DNA of 64,000 nt from Pezicula radicicola (GCA_003008705.1 PDUO01000032.1:216747-280746); one strand, 5' to 3'. Positions 21,502 through 33,191 are shown, numbered from the stretch's first letter. Translations and numbers: made by a program. The notes: generated from the letters alone by a model not told the origin.

Positions 21502-22262
21502 ATGTCTGGGCGTGGCAACATCCAGAAAGTCGCATCTGCCTCTGGAGCTTCATCATCGCAGACACCTATCCAGCCAGCGCCAGCGCCAACTGACCCTTCT
21601 CTCAAGTCAGAGTCTCTATCGCCGACAGCCCCACGCAATAAACGACGCGCATCTGGACCCGCCATTGCGATGTCTGTACCCTCTGGCGCAGGACCTTCTA
21701 ATGGAGGCGCAGGTGAATCAAGTATGACTTCGCCACCGACTGGACAACCACCGGCGAAGAAATCAAGGACGAACACACCGTGGACGCCCGCTGAAGAGCA
21801 GAGGTTGAAGACCATGAGGGATGCTGGAAATAGCTGGGCAGATATTGCAAAGGTGAGATAAAGTGATGTCAGTGCAAGTCCATAAGGCTGAGTTCTCGTT
21901 AGACGTTCCCCAGTAGGACTGAAGGGAGTGTTAAGAAACATTGGTACAAGGTGAGCCTTTCTTGCAGAGAATATTCTGTCTTTCCCTCGGCTGATGGTTG
22001 TAGGACATGCATTACGCGGAGTTTGCAGAAGACGAGGTACAATGAACTGTCTAAAGCTTCTATCAGTTCTAATTCTCAATCAGAGTCAGGCTCTCCTCAA
22101 CGCCATCAAGGAATACGAAGCCAACAAGTGGAAAACCATTGGGGCTCGATTAGGAAAGCCGGCAAAGGTCCAGACCCCTTATCTCCTCTTATTTCTACAA
22201 GTACTGATCCGTGTTAGGCTTGCGAGCAGTATGCTAAGGAGCACTTTGCGGGTCGTATATAA
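21502..22262 (+). CDS. SANT/Myb DNA-binding protein, five exons (186 aa)
   Basis: Exons: 21502-21852, 21903-21950, 22004-22036, 22084-22167, 22218-22262. Introns 1-3 are 47-53 bp with normal acceptors; intron 4 has an unusual GTCCAG donor but a good CTGAT branch site and TTAG acceptor. The first ~85 residues are disordered (Pro/Ser/Ala-rich, with NKRRAS). A Myb/SANT domain follows: TPWTPAEEQRLKTMRDAGNS, WADIAK, then TFPSRTEGSVKKHWYK across intron 1. A conserved-looking acidic linker (DMHYAEFAEDE) leads to a second SANT-like helix set (ALLNAIKEYEANKWKTIGAR, LGKPAKACEQYAKEHF). All junctions keep the frame and family-like sequence. It is likely a small nuclear DNA-binding regulator; its targets are unknown. 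Confidence 0.85.
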
Positions 22263-24142
22263 CACCTCTCTGCAGAGATTTTCGGAGGTACCACCAAACT
22301 TGATATTGGTTCTGCAGTTCGATAACAGTTTTCGGCGTTCATCTTCTTTGCACTATATCCCTTCCTCGTCAACATCGCTTGGACTGTTGCATTTTTAATG
22401 CTTAATCCTGCGCATTTAGCCAGCGGGGTGTTGGGTGGAAAGAACATATTCGATTTCTAATTCTTTACTTGTATACCAGACGCAAGTGCCTGTCGTTTGC
22501 TTCAAGCTCATCCATCTCCATATTCCCTATCCTATGGTCACTGGCGGAAATTTCTGGTTTCTGCTCTGGTCCCTAGTCTCTGTTTAGTTTTGGGTAGCTG
22601 GGTATGATACAGATGGGGGACTTTGGTCTTGGTACAACGGTAGAAGGTTTTTTGATTTGCTCATAGCATCTGGTTTCATTCTGCAAGGAAGGCCGGAGGA
22701 ATGGATGGATCTGGTATACGGGAGGAGGGATATCCTCAAGGCCCTGGAAAAATGCGCGTTGCTTTTCGAAGGTGTTCACGCCATAATACCTTATGTTTCA
22801 AAGAAAATGATAATTTATACTTCACTTAGGAGCCTGTACCATCTTTTCTCTCCTCTGACGTTGTATGTGTTTAACAAGCACGTGGAAAGGACCCTCAAAT
22901 GAAAAGGAGTCTTGGACGCTCGGATGAGTGCAGGACTTATACATATGCAGCGTCCCGTTGCGTTGTGGAGGGAGTGCAGATCTCCGGGTCACAGAGATCT
23001 TTGAACCTGTGGGGTAGAAAGAGACTGAATTATTTTATTTTCGAGAAAGCTGAGGGCAGTTTCTCTCAGATGGGTCACAATGATGGGCAAGCTAGGTAAT
23101 TTAACACAAAGCGCAAACTGAAGAGCGTTATCTACCAGGCGTAAAGACCACACCGTGCACATCTGGAGAGAGCAGCCAACCTCCCTGGAATGCCAAGGGA
23201 TGACGGCTACGGTCAGATTTTAAGCTTCTGTGGAAGGCCCGACCCCACATTCCCCCAAAAGCCTGAGCGCCGTCTCTCAGAGTCTTTAGGAAGGTTTTTA
23301 CCTACCGATACTATACTATACCTAGGTGATCTACCAGATGCCCTAAGTCATCATGGGAGAAATAGCTCTTTGTATTGTCGAAAAGCGACGGGTTAACAAG
23401 GCCAGTGGTGATGTCTTGGACTCCTCTCAGCAAATACGACGGCACACACTCCGCATTTTGCCAAAATCGCACAATAATAATCGCCTATGATCTACGATTC
23501 AATGCGGGTCTACTGTAGTCGCAAATTAATTATAGCCATTATAGCAAGGTGCGCCAGCTGTACCAGACATGATTGGATGATTGGATGGACCCAAAGGAAA
23601 CATCTCTTCTTTGGGACACAAGTGGCGGAGAGAGAGCTCTCGTACAGTCAGTAGCTCCGGCGTGTCTTTTATTCACACACAGCTTGGACCCCTGCTGTAG
23701 CGATCCAAGCCCCCCCCGTATGATTGATTGTGTGATTCTTTTCCATTCCTCTCCTCACTCCAACCTCTCCTCAACAGCATCACGTCCTCTTGACCTTTCG
23801 ACCACGACGACGGGAATCTGATTTCCTTGACACATTCGCTACCTTTGTTATTTGTTCCTGCCTTTTCTCGAGAGAGAGAGAGAGAAGGTAACCACGGTCG
23901 CTCTGTCCGCAATCTATTATCGTTATCCTGAAGCATAAAAGCATAAACAAGGAAATCACCGATCAGCAAGGGAGGGACTTCACTACCACATTCGCTCTCA
24001 TCACTCAATTGACATCTCTTTGTTTGTATACATTGTTGAGCTGACATCATCGATCGTCTCCTTTGGATTATTAGACTGTCGCTGTGTTGTGGTGTTTTTG
24101 CGAAGCTCCTTTTTTTTCTAACCCCGGGGCTCGTATTTAAAA
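22263..24142. other. Intergenic region upstream of the cell-wall transglycosylase gene
   Basis: No gene is supported. It contains the 3' flank of the SANT gene and the long promoter and leader of the GH16 gene, which has AG dinucleotide runs near 23870-23885 and a T run near 24112-24118. A 173-codon minus-strand frame at 23673-24194 overlaps the GH16 start and shows no domain. Confidence 0.6.
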
Positions 24143-25598
24143 ATGGTCCGCATATCAGCATTTCTGGCCTTGGTGGCCACCGCGTCGACGACATATGCCC
24201 AAACTACTTGCAGTCTCGACTCCCATTGTCCAGAAGAGTCGCCATGTTGTTCCCGTAAGTTGAGGTCTATTGCTGAACTTGTCGTCCGTTCAGTGAGCTG
24301 ACTCTTGGTGACAGAATACGGAGCTTGCGGAGTTGGTGCCTATTGTCTAGGAGGATGCGACCCTCGATCATCCTTCTCCCTCGATTCCTGCGTGCCCGAA
24401 CCCGTATGCGAAAGCAAATCATATAGTTTTACATCCATGGATAGAATTACCTCGAATACCAAGTATTTGGGAGATGCGTCAACAACCGATTGGGTTATGG
24501 ATGGTCAGGCACTCATTTACAATGACAACGTGCTGTTGACTATGGCTCCAGATACTGTGGGAACGGTGTTGGCGACATCGTCCTATCTGTGGTACGGAAA
24601 TGTAAAGGCTACACTCAAGACCAGTAGAGGCCAAGGTGTAGTGACTGCCTTCATTCTCTTGTCAGACGTCAAGGATGAAATTGATTATGAGTTCGTCGGT
24701 GTCGACTTGGAAACCGCTCAAACCAACTACTATTTCCAAGGCATCACGAACTGTAAGTCCGACATAGGGATACAGGATACAAGGAACTAGAAGAGCTAAC
24801 TAACTTGCGATAGATGGCAACTCGGCAAACATAAGCCTCTCTGATACGTTCAACAACTACCACACCTACGAGATTGACTGGACTCCAGATGAGATCACTT
24901 GGTTGGTAGATGGACAAGTTGGACGTACCAAGAAGCGGTCTGACACTTGGAATGCAACTTCCAACCAGTGGGATTTCCCTCAGACTCCTGCTCGTGTGCA
25001 GCTGTCGATCTGGCCTGGTGGACTCTCTACCAATGCCCAAGGAACTATTGATTGGGCCGGTGGAGCCATCGATTGGGACTCCCAGGATATCAAGTCCAAC
25101 GGCTATGACTACGCTATGGTCCAATCTGTTACTGTAGACTGCTTCAATGCGACGACGGCACCAGGCACTAACAGCGGCAAATCGTACACGTACAATAGTG
25201 CTGTAGGAACTAACAACACTGTTGTAGATGGTGACAAGCCTACAGTTCTTGATTCTTTGATTGGCACTGGCACAAATATGACGGCTGCATTACTTTCAGC
25301 TTCGGCCTCGGCGACAGCGGAAACTGTCCCAGGTCTTAGTGGTGCTGGTCCTGGAACCGATGGACATGCGAGTGACGTTGCCAGCAGTGCCGCTGCGACC
25401 ATTACAGGCGATAGCTCTGGTACTTCTACCGCATCCGGCTCAGCATCTACTTGTACTAGTGGTTTCTGTCAGAATGATGGAGGCAGCAGTTCAAGTTCTA
25501 GTAAAAGCGGCGCGGAGCAATTGAGTGCTCAAGATCGAATGTTGAAGGGGGCCATCTTTGCTGGTCTTGTTGCGATACTTGGTATGTTGGCCTTGTAG
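24143..25598 (+). CDS. UTR2: GPI-anchored GH16 chitin-glucan transglycosylase of the CRH family (Utr2/Crh2-like), three exons (444 aa)
   Basis: Exons: 24143-24254, 24315-24752, 24814-25598. The order is: signal peptide (~1-19, MVRISAFLALVATASTTYA); a cysteine-rich CBM18 chitin-binding module completed across intron 1 (CSLDSHCPEESPCCSQYGAC); the GH16 domain with the CRH active-site motif DEIDYE near residues 158-163, holding the nucleophile and acid/base Glu; the downstream WTPDEITWLVDG and WDFPQTPARVQLSIWPGG blocks; then a Ser/Thr/Ala-rich stretch and a hydrophobic C-terminus (GAIFAGLVAILGMLAL) typical of a GPI signal. CRH proteins cross-link chitin to beta-glucan in the fungal wall. The presence of CBM18 favours Utr2/Crh2 over Crh1. 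Length is normal for the family. The protein should act at the plasma membrane and cell wall. Confidence 0.93.
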
Positions 25599-26847
25599 GA
25601 TCTTGGATTGCTTTCAGGGGAGGTATTACTGTTGGTGCATTTTCGGTATGGTAGCATTGCGCAGCGGTTCTTGGATTCTCTGATGGTGCTCGGGTTTATA
25701 TATCCTAATGGCGTTGGCCGTACGTTCCTTTGGCATCCAGGAGATTCGAATAATTGAGTATTGAAGGGAAAGAGAAAAGGGAAAAGCAAAAGGATGAAGA
25801 TGAATTGAGGACGGACTTTCGTGTATATTTTAATTTTTTGGGATTTAAGGTAGCTCTTCGGCCCAGCAGGCTTGTTGGCGGGGCCTAGTTACGAGAATGA
25901 GATGAGTGCAAAGATCTGCTCTCTTTTTTTATTTAAAAAAAAAAAAGGTTTCTGTAAAGTCGAGAAGGAGACGATTGTGGTGCACCGAGGGAGTCTTTAA
26001 TTGTTCTGGGACGATATGGGTTGTGTATTTATCTTAATGCTGCATGCATGCTAAGTTAGTTAGGTAGATCTGGGGGGGACGCAAGTGGTTACGCATTCCT
26101 GTGGGCTGAGGCCATACCGCCACGACCCATGAAATTTCCCAGAACACAAGCTGGCCCGTCCCCAGTCGACCTATCTTGGACATTTTATATACATGCTTTC
26201 GTGACATCAAATGTAAATGGAGAGGTCAAGATTGGATACTTGAGCAAAACGTCACATGATCAGTCTATCCCTCATCCGATGGTTCGACTCTAGCGAGCCA
26301 CCTTTTATCATAGAGTACACCGTTTGTTCCAAATTTGCGCGGTCAACTCGGTGTACTCGCCACGCGTTTTTCTGCGTCTTCCACTTTGACTTCTCCACCA
26401 TCAACTCCAGATTTCTGTATTCTACGTGGGACGACCGGATCTTGGACGATCAAACTGCCACTCGTGCCCAATTACTGGCCTCTGAGTTATCAATTGGCAA
26501 TTTGGCTGCCCACACTATACGCACGAGCAGGGCAGGCCGCAGCATCTGTGTTCTAAGAAACTACAAGCCCTTTTAACTTTCCAGTGGCTCTTGTTACCAA
26601 GCCTAGCGAATCGGGACGACGAGAGACCAACGGGGTGCTTCCTGTACCTGTCGTACGGTGTGCTATATCACCTCTTATCTCACTTGATAACCGCAAGCCA
26701 AAATACCACCTCTCTGTACTGTGTAGTTGACGTGTTTGGCTATAGCCTGCTAAGATCCCAAGAGTCCCTTGCTTGTGGAAAGGAGAAACTTTCGGAGGCG
26801 CCACCTATTATCTGTTCGGTCAACAAGGAGTGAGCAAGATATCCAAG
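25599..26847. other. Intergenic region, no gene seen
   Basis: This is the 3' flank of the GH16 gene (with T and A runs near 25925-25950) and the promoter of the FAD-binding protein. Short open frames at 26256-26833 overlap on both strands without family resemblance. Confidence 0.6.
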
Positions 26848-28449
26848 ATGCTTTTAATAAACTCCGCGTGTCCTCCTTTGAGGATGGCCATCTCATCAAC
26901 TTTACGAAAATCCTACTTCTCTACTTTTACACCTACAATTCCAATTGCAACTGCCGCTTCTGCTTTTTGTACCACAATTCTATCCACGAGAAGAAGAAGA
27001 GTTACCATGGGCGATATCACACCACCATCATCTGTTGGTTCAAGTCCGTGTCGAACTTTTTCCAATGGGGAGAAAATCTCACAGTTTGAGAAGAGGTATG
27101 GAGCTGTGGTTGTAGGAGCTGGACCTGCTGGTATTGCCGTTGTTGGGAATTTGTTGGAGGAAAAGAAAGGGCCAGTTCTTTGGGTTGATCATCTTTTTGA
27201 TGGGGGGAGATTAAATCTGAAATATCGGGAGGTTCCATCGTATGTTTCCCTTGCTTTCCGGGGCTTCCCCCCCCCTCTTTCTCATCTTAAGCATCACGTG
27301 GAGTGGTTTTCACTAGGTGTTTTATGATGGTATAAGTATGTAGTATAAGTGCTGATTTCAGACCAGGAATACAAGGGTTAAGCGCTTTACAGCTTACGCG
27401 GACGGTGTAGAGGCTTTCAGAAGAATTGAGAAAGAAACACCTGAGCCAAACGCGTTGAGCCATCTCCGGAGTCTAGATCCAGAGAAGACGTGCCACATCG
27501 CTCAGGCAGCAGATCTATGTCTCATGCTGACAAAAGGTCTGAACGCTGAGAAGGGAGTTACAAAGCAGAAGGGTGCTGTAGAGAGTGCAGAGTTGACAGA
27601 TGTAAATTCTTTCTCGAATACCCCCTAAAATCCCCACCATCTAACTGAAAACAGTCCAATAACTGGAATATCTCCATCAACTCTTCAGACACCACTTCCA
27701 CCCAGAAAATTATTAGCTCGCCCATCCTAGTCCTCTGCACTGGTTCATTCCCCACCTCCGGACCACTCCCCTTAACCTCCGCCACAAAGCCCATCCACGA
27801 AATCGCCCTAGACGATGCACTCTCGCCAACCGTCCTTGCTAAAATCCTCTCTCCTTCGGAGCCAGTTACAGTAGCCGTAATTGGCGCCTCCCATTCCGCA
27901 ATCCTTGTCCTCCGCAATCTGTATAATCTTACCTCCTCGGCAACTCATCCAAAGCTAAGGATTAAATGGTTCACCCGTCATGAGCTTCGATATGCCGAGG
28001 AGAGAGGAGATTGGATATTCCGTGATAACACTGGCCTCAAAGGAGAGGTCGCACGCTGGGCAAGGGAGAATCTCGAAGAGAATGTCCTGCCCGAAAGCCC
28101 TGTTAGTGAGTTCTTGGAAAAGATCACAACACCCAAGGGTAACGAGGCCGAGACCAAGATCTACGAGGAGCACCTACCACAATGCACGCACGTTGTTCAA
28201 GCTATTGGATACACGCAAGCACCCATTCCCCAGCTTTTCAAGAACGGAAAGAAATTAGAAGTGAAATACAACCACAACACAGCCGGTTTTGAGAACTCCA
28301 AAACTGGAGAGACGGTGGATGGTTTATACGGTGCAGGCATCGCCTTCCCGGAGCGCGTCACTGATCCCGAGGGGAACGTAGAGATGGCGGTAGGATTGTT
28401 CAAGTTCATGAAGTATTTGAGAAGGGTTGTACCAGAGTGGAAAGCCTGA
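26848..28449 (+). CDS. FAD/NAD(P)-binding oxidoreductase-like protein, three exons (473 aa)
   Basis: Exons: 26848-27239, 27367-27601, 27655-28449. The first junction uses the CCAG acceptor ending at 27366, which restores REVPSNTRVKRF; the second links ELTD to SNNWNISI. A Rossmann FAD motif [20 protein letters not shown] lies near residues 88-107 and a second nucleotide-binding motif [20 protein letters not shown] near 290. The C-terminal half ([29 protein letters not shown]) fits a pyridine-nucleotide oxidoreductase-like fungal family with no characterised substrate that I know. The ATG at 26848 gives a leader rich in Ser/Thr/Arg that could target mitochondria. Later in-frame ATGs at 26884 and 27007 (MGDITPP) are alternatives that would shorten or remove it. 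Confidence 0.85.
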
Positions 28450-28719
28450 CTGCTTTTGGTAGTAGCGTTAAGCTGTGGTGTTGGGCTTGGTGCTCTGGTA
28501 GCAGAGAGGGATTCGAGGGGTGATTTTGGTGGTGAAGGGAGATGGCTTTGGGTTGGCGTGATGTTAGTGTCGTATAGACTTGGAGACACCTTCAAAATCT
28601 GGTATACAGAATTGTTAGACTGGTTTAGAAGATAGATGTTATAGATGCATAGCGGATGGCGTTCTTTTCGATTGATTAAGTTGATAACTAGGTACAAGTG
28701 CGTAGGTAAATATATTGCA

Positions 28720-29890
28720 GATCGCTAAACTACACAAAGCCTTAATGATTATTTCATGTACTCTATATTATAGCTCTTAGATCAGTAGAAGTAAGCATTT
28801 TTATTGCAGATCTTTAACACATACAAGTTTGCATTAGTATATAGACTAGTATCTAGTTGTACTTGTTGTTGTATCTCTTTAATGTAAGTAGTGTTTACCA
28901 TAAAGGAATAGTATAAAGCTTAATACCTACTAACTTACAGACTTTAGGTATACTTTTGTTGCACGTCACTAGTTCACACTAGCCTCTCTACATACTTTTA
29001 CTCATACATAGTACTATACAGAGCTTATATTATTACAGTAGAAGGTATCTTTGTTGTAGATCTTTAGTACGTACAAGATTTTGCTTTAGTATATAAAACT
29101 AGTACCTAGCAGTACTTATGTTCTTATTATATATTACTTATTTATTCTAGCTTCACTAAGGTTAGTACTTGGACTCTTACTTAATAAAAGTTAAGAGTAG
29201 TGTAGATCTACCGAAGTAAGTACAGTAGAGAGAGTATGTACAAACATTTATAACGTAGTACAGCGCATAAGTATTCTAAATTCCAACTTAGTTACTAGTC
29301 TGGAATTTAGAAATACTTATGCGTTCAACGGTACCTTCGTATACTTTTGTTGCACATCGTTAGTTCATACTAGCCTCTCTATATACTTTTATAAATTTTA
29401 TACAGTACAGTAGTACAAAGCTTAGGTCAGAAGAAGCAAAGCTTAATTCCCTTCGAGTTCTAATAGACTTTATTTATACTTTTGTTCTACATCGTTGGTT
29501 CGGACTAGCTTAAGCCTCTACGGAGTACATGCTTTTACTAATCCATAGTATAAACCTAAAAGTAGTAGAAAGGGTTTTGTTGCATATCGTTAGTTTGTAC
29601 TAGTTCTTTATAGTGTTAACCTTATAACTTACGTGTACTTTTGTTGTATATCTCTACAATAATAGTCAGCTGCTTTGACTTTGCTCCTATTATTTACTAG
29701 TATATCTTCCTAGTAGATCTTTAGCATTGTATAAATGATATGTATTTACTAGTTTTTCACATATAGTTGCTATGCAGAGACTAGTTCTTAACTTTTGAAT
29801 ACTGCAGTATCTTGGTCACATCTTGGCCTTGGCGATAAATGGAACCAGAGTAAGGCTAATTAAGTATAAAATAAATATGCTCATATTTAT
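28720..29890. repeat. Interleaved degenerate repeats, AT-rich
   Basis: Two motif families recur. Motif A (GCAGATCTTTAACACATACA and its continuation to TAGTATATAGACTAGTA) is at about 28804-28870, again at about 29050-29125, with a trace near 29706. Motif B (ACTTTTGTTGCACATCGTTA, continuing to CTAGCCTCTCTA) is at about 28949-29000, 29339-29392, 29475-29537 and 29573-29610. The copies differ by many substitutions, including C/T changes. The arrangement A-B-A-B-B-B suggests an old duplicated or decayed element. No coding remnant could be recognised. Confidence 0.7.
29264..29323. repeat. Long inverted repeat (hairpin), ~21-bp arms and 17-nt loop
   Basis: The left arm 29264-29284 and right arm 29302-29323 are reverse complements except for one extra base in the right arm. 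The loop is 29285-29301. It lies inside the degenerate repeat block. It could be a miniature element end pair or a stem-loop; there is no evidence of expression. Confidence 0.85.
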
Positions 29891-29963
29891 AGGTATGCGC
29901 TTGCGCCAAAATCTAGGTATCTATGTCCATCCCCTCCTTCATCATACCCATCCATACATACAT

Positions 29964-31597
29964 TTACAAACCCTTCTTGGTCACTGAAGCAGCAGCCTTC
30001 CTCTCATCAGCAATGACCTTCTTGCCAATTAAAAACATCACGAACAAAATAGACAACGCAACAGTCGAAGCAGTAACAAACAAGAAATTCACCATTTCTC
30101 CTTGTCCTCCGCCTCGTCTGCCGGGTTTATATTGTCCAGTGCCCCAGTACCACGCATCGAGTGCTGCAACTGGTAGGGTCCAAATCCACCATGGTAGGAG
30201 CGCTTTTCTGGGTAGATGAGCCATGCTGTAAATAATACTTTCTAACCTGATAGCCATCTTGACGTCTGAAAAGTCATTTTTGACGCGGAGAGCGCCGACT
30301 TTGCCCATATTTACCAGATGACGCTCGGTGAGTTTGTATAAGACATTGTCCATGACTTCTGTCCATGCTGGCACATCTTCTGGGTCGCGCAACCAGCCTG
30401 TGACGTTGTCGATTACTGTCTCGAGAGGACCACCCGTGTTTGCTGCAAGCACGGGGACGCCAGCCAACATGGCTTCGAGAGGGACGATACCGAAATGCTC
30501 GTTAGAAGGGGTATATACTAGCAGACGAGCGGATTTGAGGAGGGTGTCTTTCAAGGAACTTGGAACAGAGAGGAGGAAGAGTACGTCGACTTCTGAAGGG
30601 ATGGAGAGTGCTGTCACGATGGTTTTGGTAGTTGCTGTTTTCAGACCGTGGCTTTCAGCCAAGGCCACGAGCTCTTTGTGGTAGGTTACATTTTCTGGCA
30701 TGCGGTTGTCGTAGCCACCTTAAAATTACGGTCAGTCGATTACTTGTGCCTATAAAGGGAAACATACCAGCGATAACCAATCTTGTGCCATCTCTCTTCT
30801 TCAATCCTGCATAAGCCTTAATTGCAAGTGCAACATCCTTTTTCTTCTCAAAGCGATTGATGCTCAATATGATCTTCTTTCCCTTAAACAGTGCAACCTC
30901 ATCATCCGTTGCCTCACTCTTCTTTTCCTTGACATCTACACAAGGATAAACGATTTCCATATCCTTGGTTGCCGCAAATTCCGGCCATACCTTCCCAACA
31001 ATGCTTTTCGTGAAGCCAGAGTTAACAGCGACGGCATCCGCAAATAGCATACTCCATTCTTCAACAAAATCAAATGGTATTCTGTAGAGACGCTTTAGTA
31101 GCTGAGTCCTTCCTTGAGCCAGCATAAGGTCTGGAAAATGGCAGTAAAACAGTATCCTCGTAGCGGGGTAGAAGTAGCGTAGTAAGGGCAACCCAGCACT
31201 TAGTTGGTCAACGAAGAAGGCATCAGGTTTTAGCTTCGAGAGTTCGCCGAAGAGGGTTATGGATAGAATGAGGTGGATTTGGCGGAGGATGGCGCAGAGG
31301 ATGGAGAATCGGGAGAAAATGGATTGGGGTACTATGGAGTTACCACGGACGCGTACATCGAGTGTCCCTATCCTTGTGTCAGCTTTAATATAACGGGATA
31401 TTCGAGAGGAAACACGTACCATCTTGAGCTTCATCGAAGCAATGCCTGGGATCACAGTGACTCGTGAAGATATATACTTTATGACCGCGATTCTGCAAAC
31501 CCACAGCAGCATCGATGATCAATCGTTCGGCACCGCCAATTCCCAAATCGGGATGAAAGAAGACAATTGTCTTCTTATGTTCTGCTTTCTCGGCCAT
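29964..31597 (-). CDS. ALG2: Alpha-1,3/1,6-mannosyltransferase ALG2, three exons (510 aa)
   Basis: Exons: 31420-31597, 30768-31367, 29964-30718 (introns 52 and 49 bp). ALG2 adds the first alpha-1,3 and alpha-1,6 mannoses to Man1GlcNAc2-PP-dolichol on the cytosolic face of the ER. The N-terminus IVFFHPDLGIGGAERLIIDA holds the family's GGAE motif. The central part has YPATRILFYCHFPDLMLAQG and INRFEKKKDVALAIKAY, and the GT-B EX7E motif is in NEHFGIVPLEAMLAGVPVLA. The second intron joins LVIAG to GYDNRMPENV. Two hydrophobic C-terminal segments (LLPWWIWTLPVAALDAWYW; VNFLFVTASTVALSILFVMF) are the expected membrane anchors. Length is normal for fungal ALG2. The start codons of this gene and the isomerase gene are 495 bp apart, facing away from each other. 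Confidence 0.95.
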
Positions 31598-32091
31598 GGT
31601 GCTTGGAATTGGAGATGCTCATACTCAAGCTCAAGCTCAGGCGCGAGAAGGAGGATTTGTGGTTTTGGTGGAGCTTTTCTGAAAAGGCCACATAGGTAGC
31701 CTTGCGCTAAAATAAGCAATGATCAGGATCCCTGGTTCCTGAGTGGATGGCCTTGCCCCTCGCATCCAGAGCCAGCCTTGCTCCCTTTTCTAGTATTATT
31801 ATTATTATTCGGGATTTTATCATGGGAGTCCAAGATAAATCACGTATAAATCCACAGAAAGGCGATTTGATGCTCACCCCAAGGCGAAAGCTATACAGCG
31901 TCTGCGCGACCGCATAATTCCATTTGCTTAAAGAAAGCGACTTCCGAGGCTGAGAAGTACAAAATGGAGACCACTCCAAGACTCCACGCTCGTAGGCCGA
32001 GGCACATGTCAGCGATGTTGATTACTACCTAGGGTCCAAGGCTATACTATACTATACTCAACTCCATCTCCCATTCCTCTCATCACAACCC
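31598..32091. promoter_or_regulatory. Divergent intergenic promoter, ALG2 and enoyl-CoA isomerase
   Basis: Non-coding interval between two outward-facing genes. It holds ATT repeats near 31795-31808, an ACTAT repeat near 32044-32058 (CTATACTATACTATACTC) and CT-rich DNA just before the plus-strand starts. The first ATG of the plus gene is at 32092. Confidence 0.5.
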
Positions 32092-33191
32092 ATGGAAACC
32101 CATCTTTCATACATCGAGAACCTCCTTACATCTCCCGAAAACCTCTTGACTTCAAAATCCAAATCCACCATGGCCTCCTCACCTGCAGCGCCCGCAGTCC
32201 TCTTCACCCTCCCAATCCTCTCGACAGGAGCCCTCCATGCCAAACCTACCGGCAGTATAACCTGCACAACTCCTGCACCATCAGTCTACCTCCTTACCTG
32301 GGCTGCACCGCCAGATAACCGTCTCTTAACTTCCTTCTGCCAATCGCTTCTTTTGGCCCTGGATATTATCGAGTTCTCACACCCGCCAGGAGTTGTCGTA
32401 ACTACGTCCGCTATTCCGAAGTTCTACAGCAATGGGTTGGATCTTGAGCATGCAAAATCTACACCTGGGTTCTGGTCAGATAGCTTGTATACTCTATTCA
32501 AGAGATTCTTAACGTACGTACACCATGTAGAATAGAGCATATCATTGGAGACCTTATTCGTAATTACTGGGAATGAGTCGGTGATTGAGTGGTCGAGAGC
32601 AACAACAATGTGGAATGGATGAATACATCATAACTGATTGGGTTTCACGGGAGATTCGAGTGTGGCTAATGGCTTTGGAACAGTTACCCAATGCCAACCA
32701 TCGCTCTAATAAATGGCCACGCCTTCGCAGGCGGTCTCATGCTAGCCATGCACCACGACTACCGCATTTTCAACCCATCAAAAGGCTTCCTCTGTCTCAA
32801 CGAGCTCGAATTTGGAGCCCCTCTCAAACCACCCATGTCCTCCATCTTCCGACAGAAACTCTCCCAACCTACCGTCTACCGCTCACTCGTCCTTGAAGCA
32901 CACCGCTTCAACGGAAAAGAGGCTTTAGAAGGAGGATTAGTCGATGGACTTGGTGGACTAGAGGAGGTTTTGGGCTTGGTGAAAGAGAGGAAGTTGACAA
33001 TGATGGGGAAGACTGGTGTTTATGGGACGTTGAAGAGGGAGATGTGGAGGGAAAGTGTGGGGTATCTTGAGGGACATGAGGCGAGTGAGAAGAGGGATGC
33101 TGCGAATGATGCTAAGGAATTGAAGAGGAAGGAGGTCGGTAAGAAGAGGGTTACTGAGTGGGAAATGAATGCTACGAGGGCTAAGTTATAA
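32092..33191 (+). CDS. Peroxisomal enoyl-CoA hydratase/isomerase (crotonase fold), two exons (309 or 283 aa)
   Basis: Exons: 32092-32513 and 32684-33191; the 170-bp intron joins FKRFLT to YPMPTIAL in phase 2. The crotonase signature is clear: PSVYLLTWAAPPDNRL at the N-terminus, SNGLDLE for the first CoA-binding loop, and INGHAFAGGLMLAMHHDYRI for the oxyanion-hole region. The protein ends in RAKL, an AKL peroxisomal targeting signal. It most resembles fungal delta3-delta2-enoyl-CoA isomerase (ECI-like) proteins of beta-oxidation, though hydratase activity cannot be excluded. The ATG at 32092 gives 309 aa, but the in-frame ATG at 32170 (ACCATGGCC, MASSPAAP) has the better context and gives 283 aa, closer to the usual start. 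The C-terminal ~50 residues are unusually Lys/Glu-rich. Confidence 0.88.

Larger units (their letters stand above)
28450..29963. other. AT-rich convergent region of degenerate repeats
   Basis: This is the downstream flank of the FAD protein (plus) and ALG2 (minus). From about 28720 to 29890 it is AT-rich and built from diverged repeats (listed separately) with many TAG/CTA/TAC words. No open frame of interest is seen. Confidence 0.7.

Noticed and set aside
21351..22079. 242-codon minus-strand frame
   Set aside because: It overlaps the well-supported SANT gene exons on the other strand and has no domain.
23673..24194. 173-codon minus-strand frame upstream of the GH16 gene
   Set aside because: It covers the promoter and signal-peptide region of the GH16 gene and shows no recognisable feature.
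26270..26300. tRNA T-arm-like GGTTCGACTC
   Set aside because: No matching stem, acceptor or anticodon arm could be built around it.
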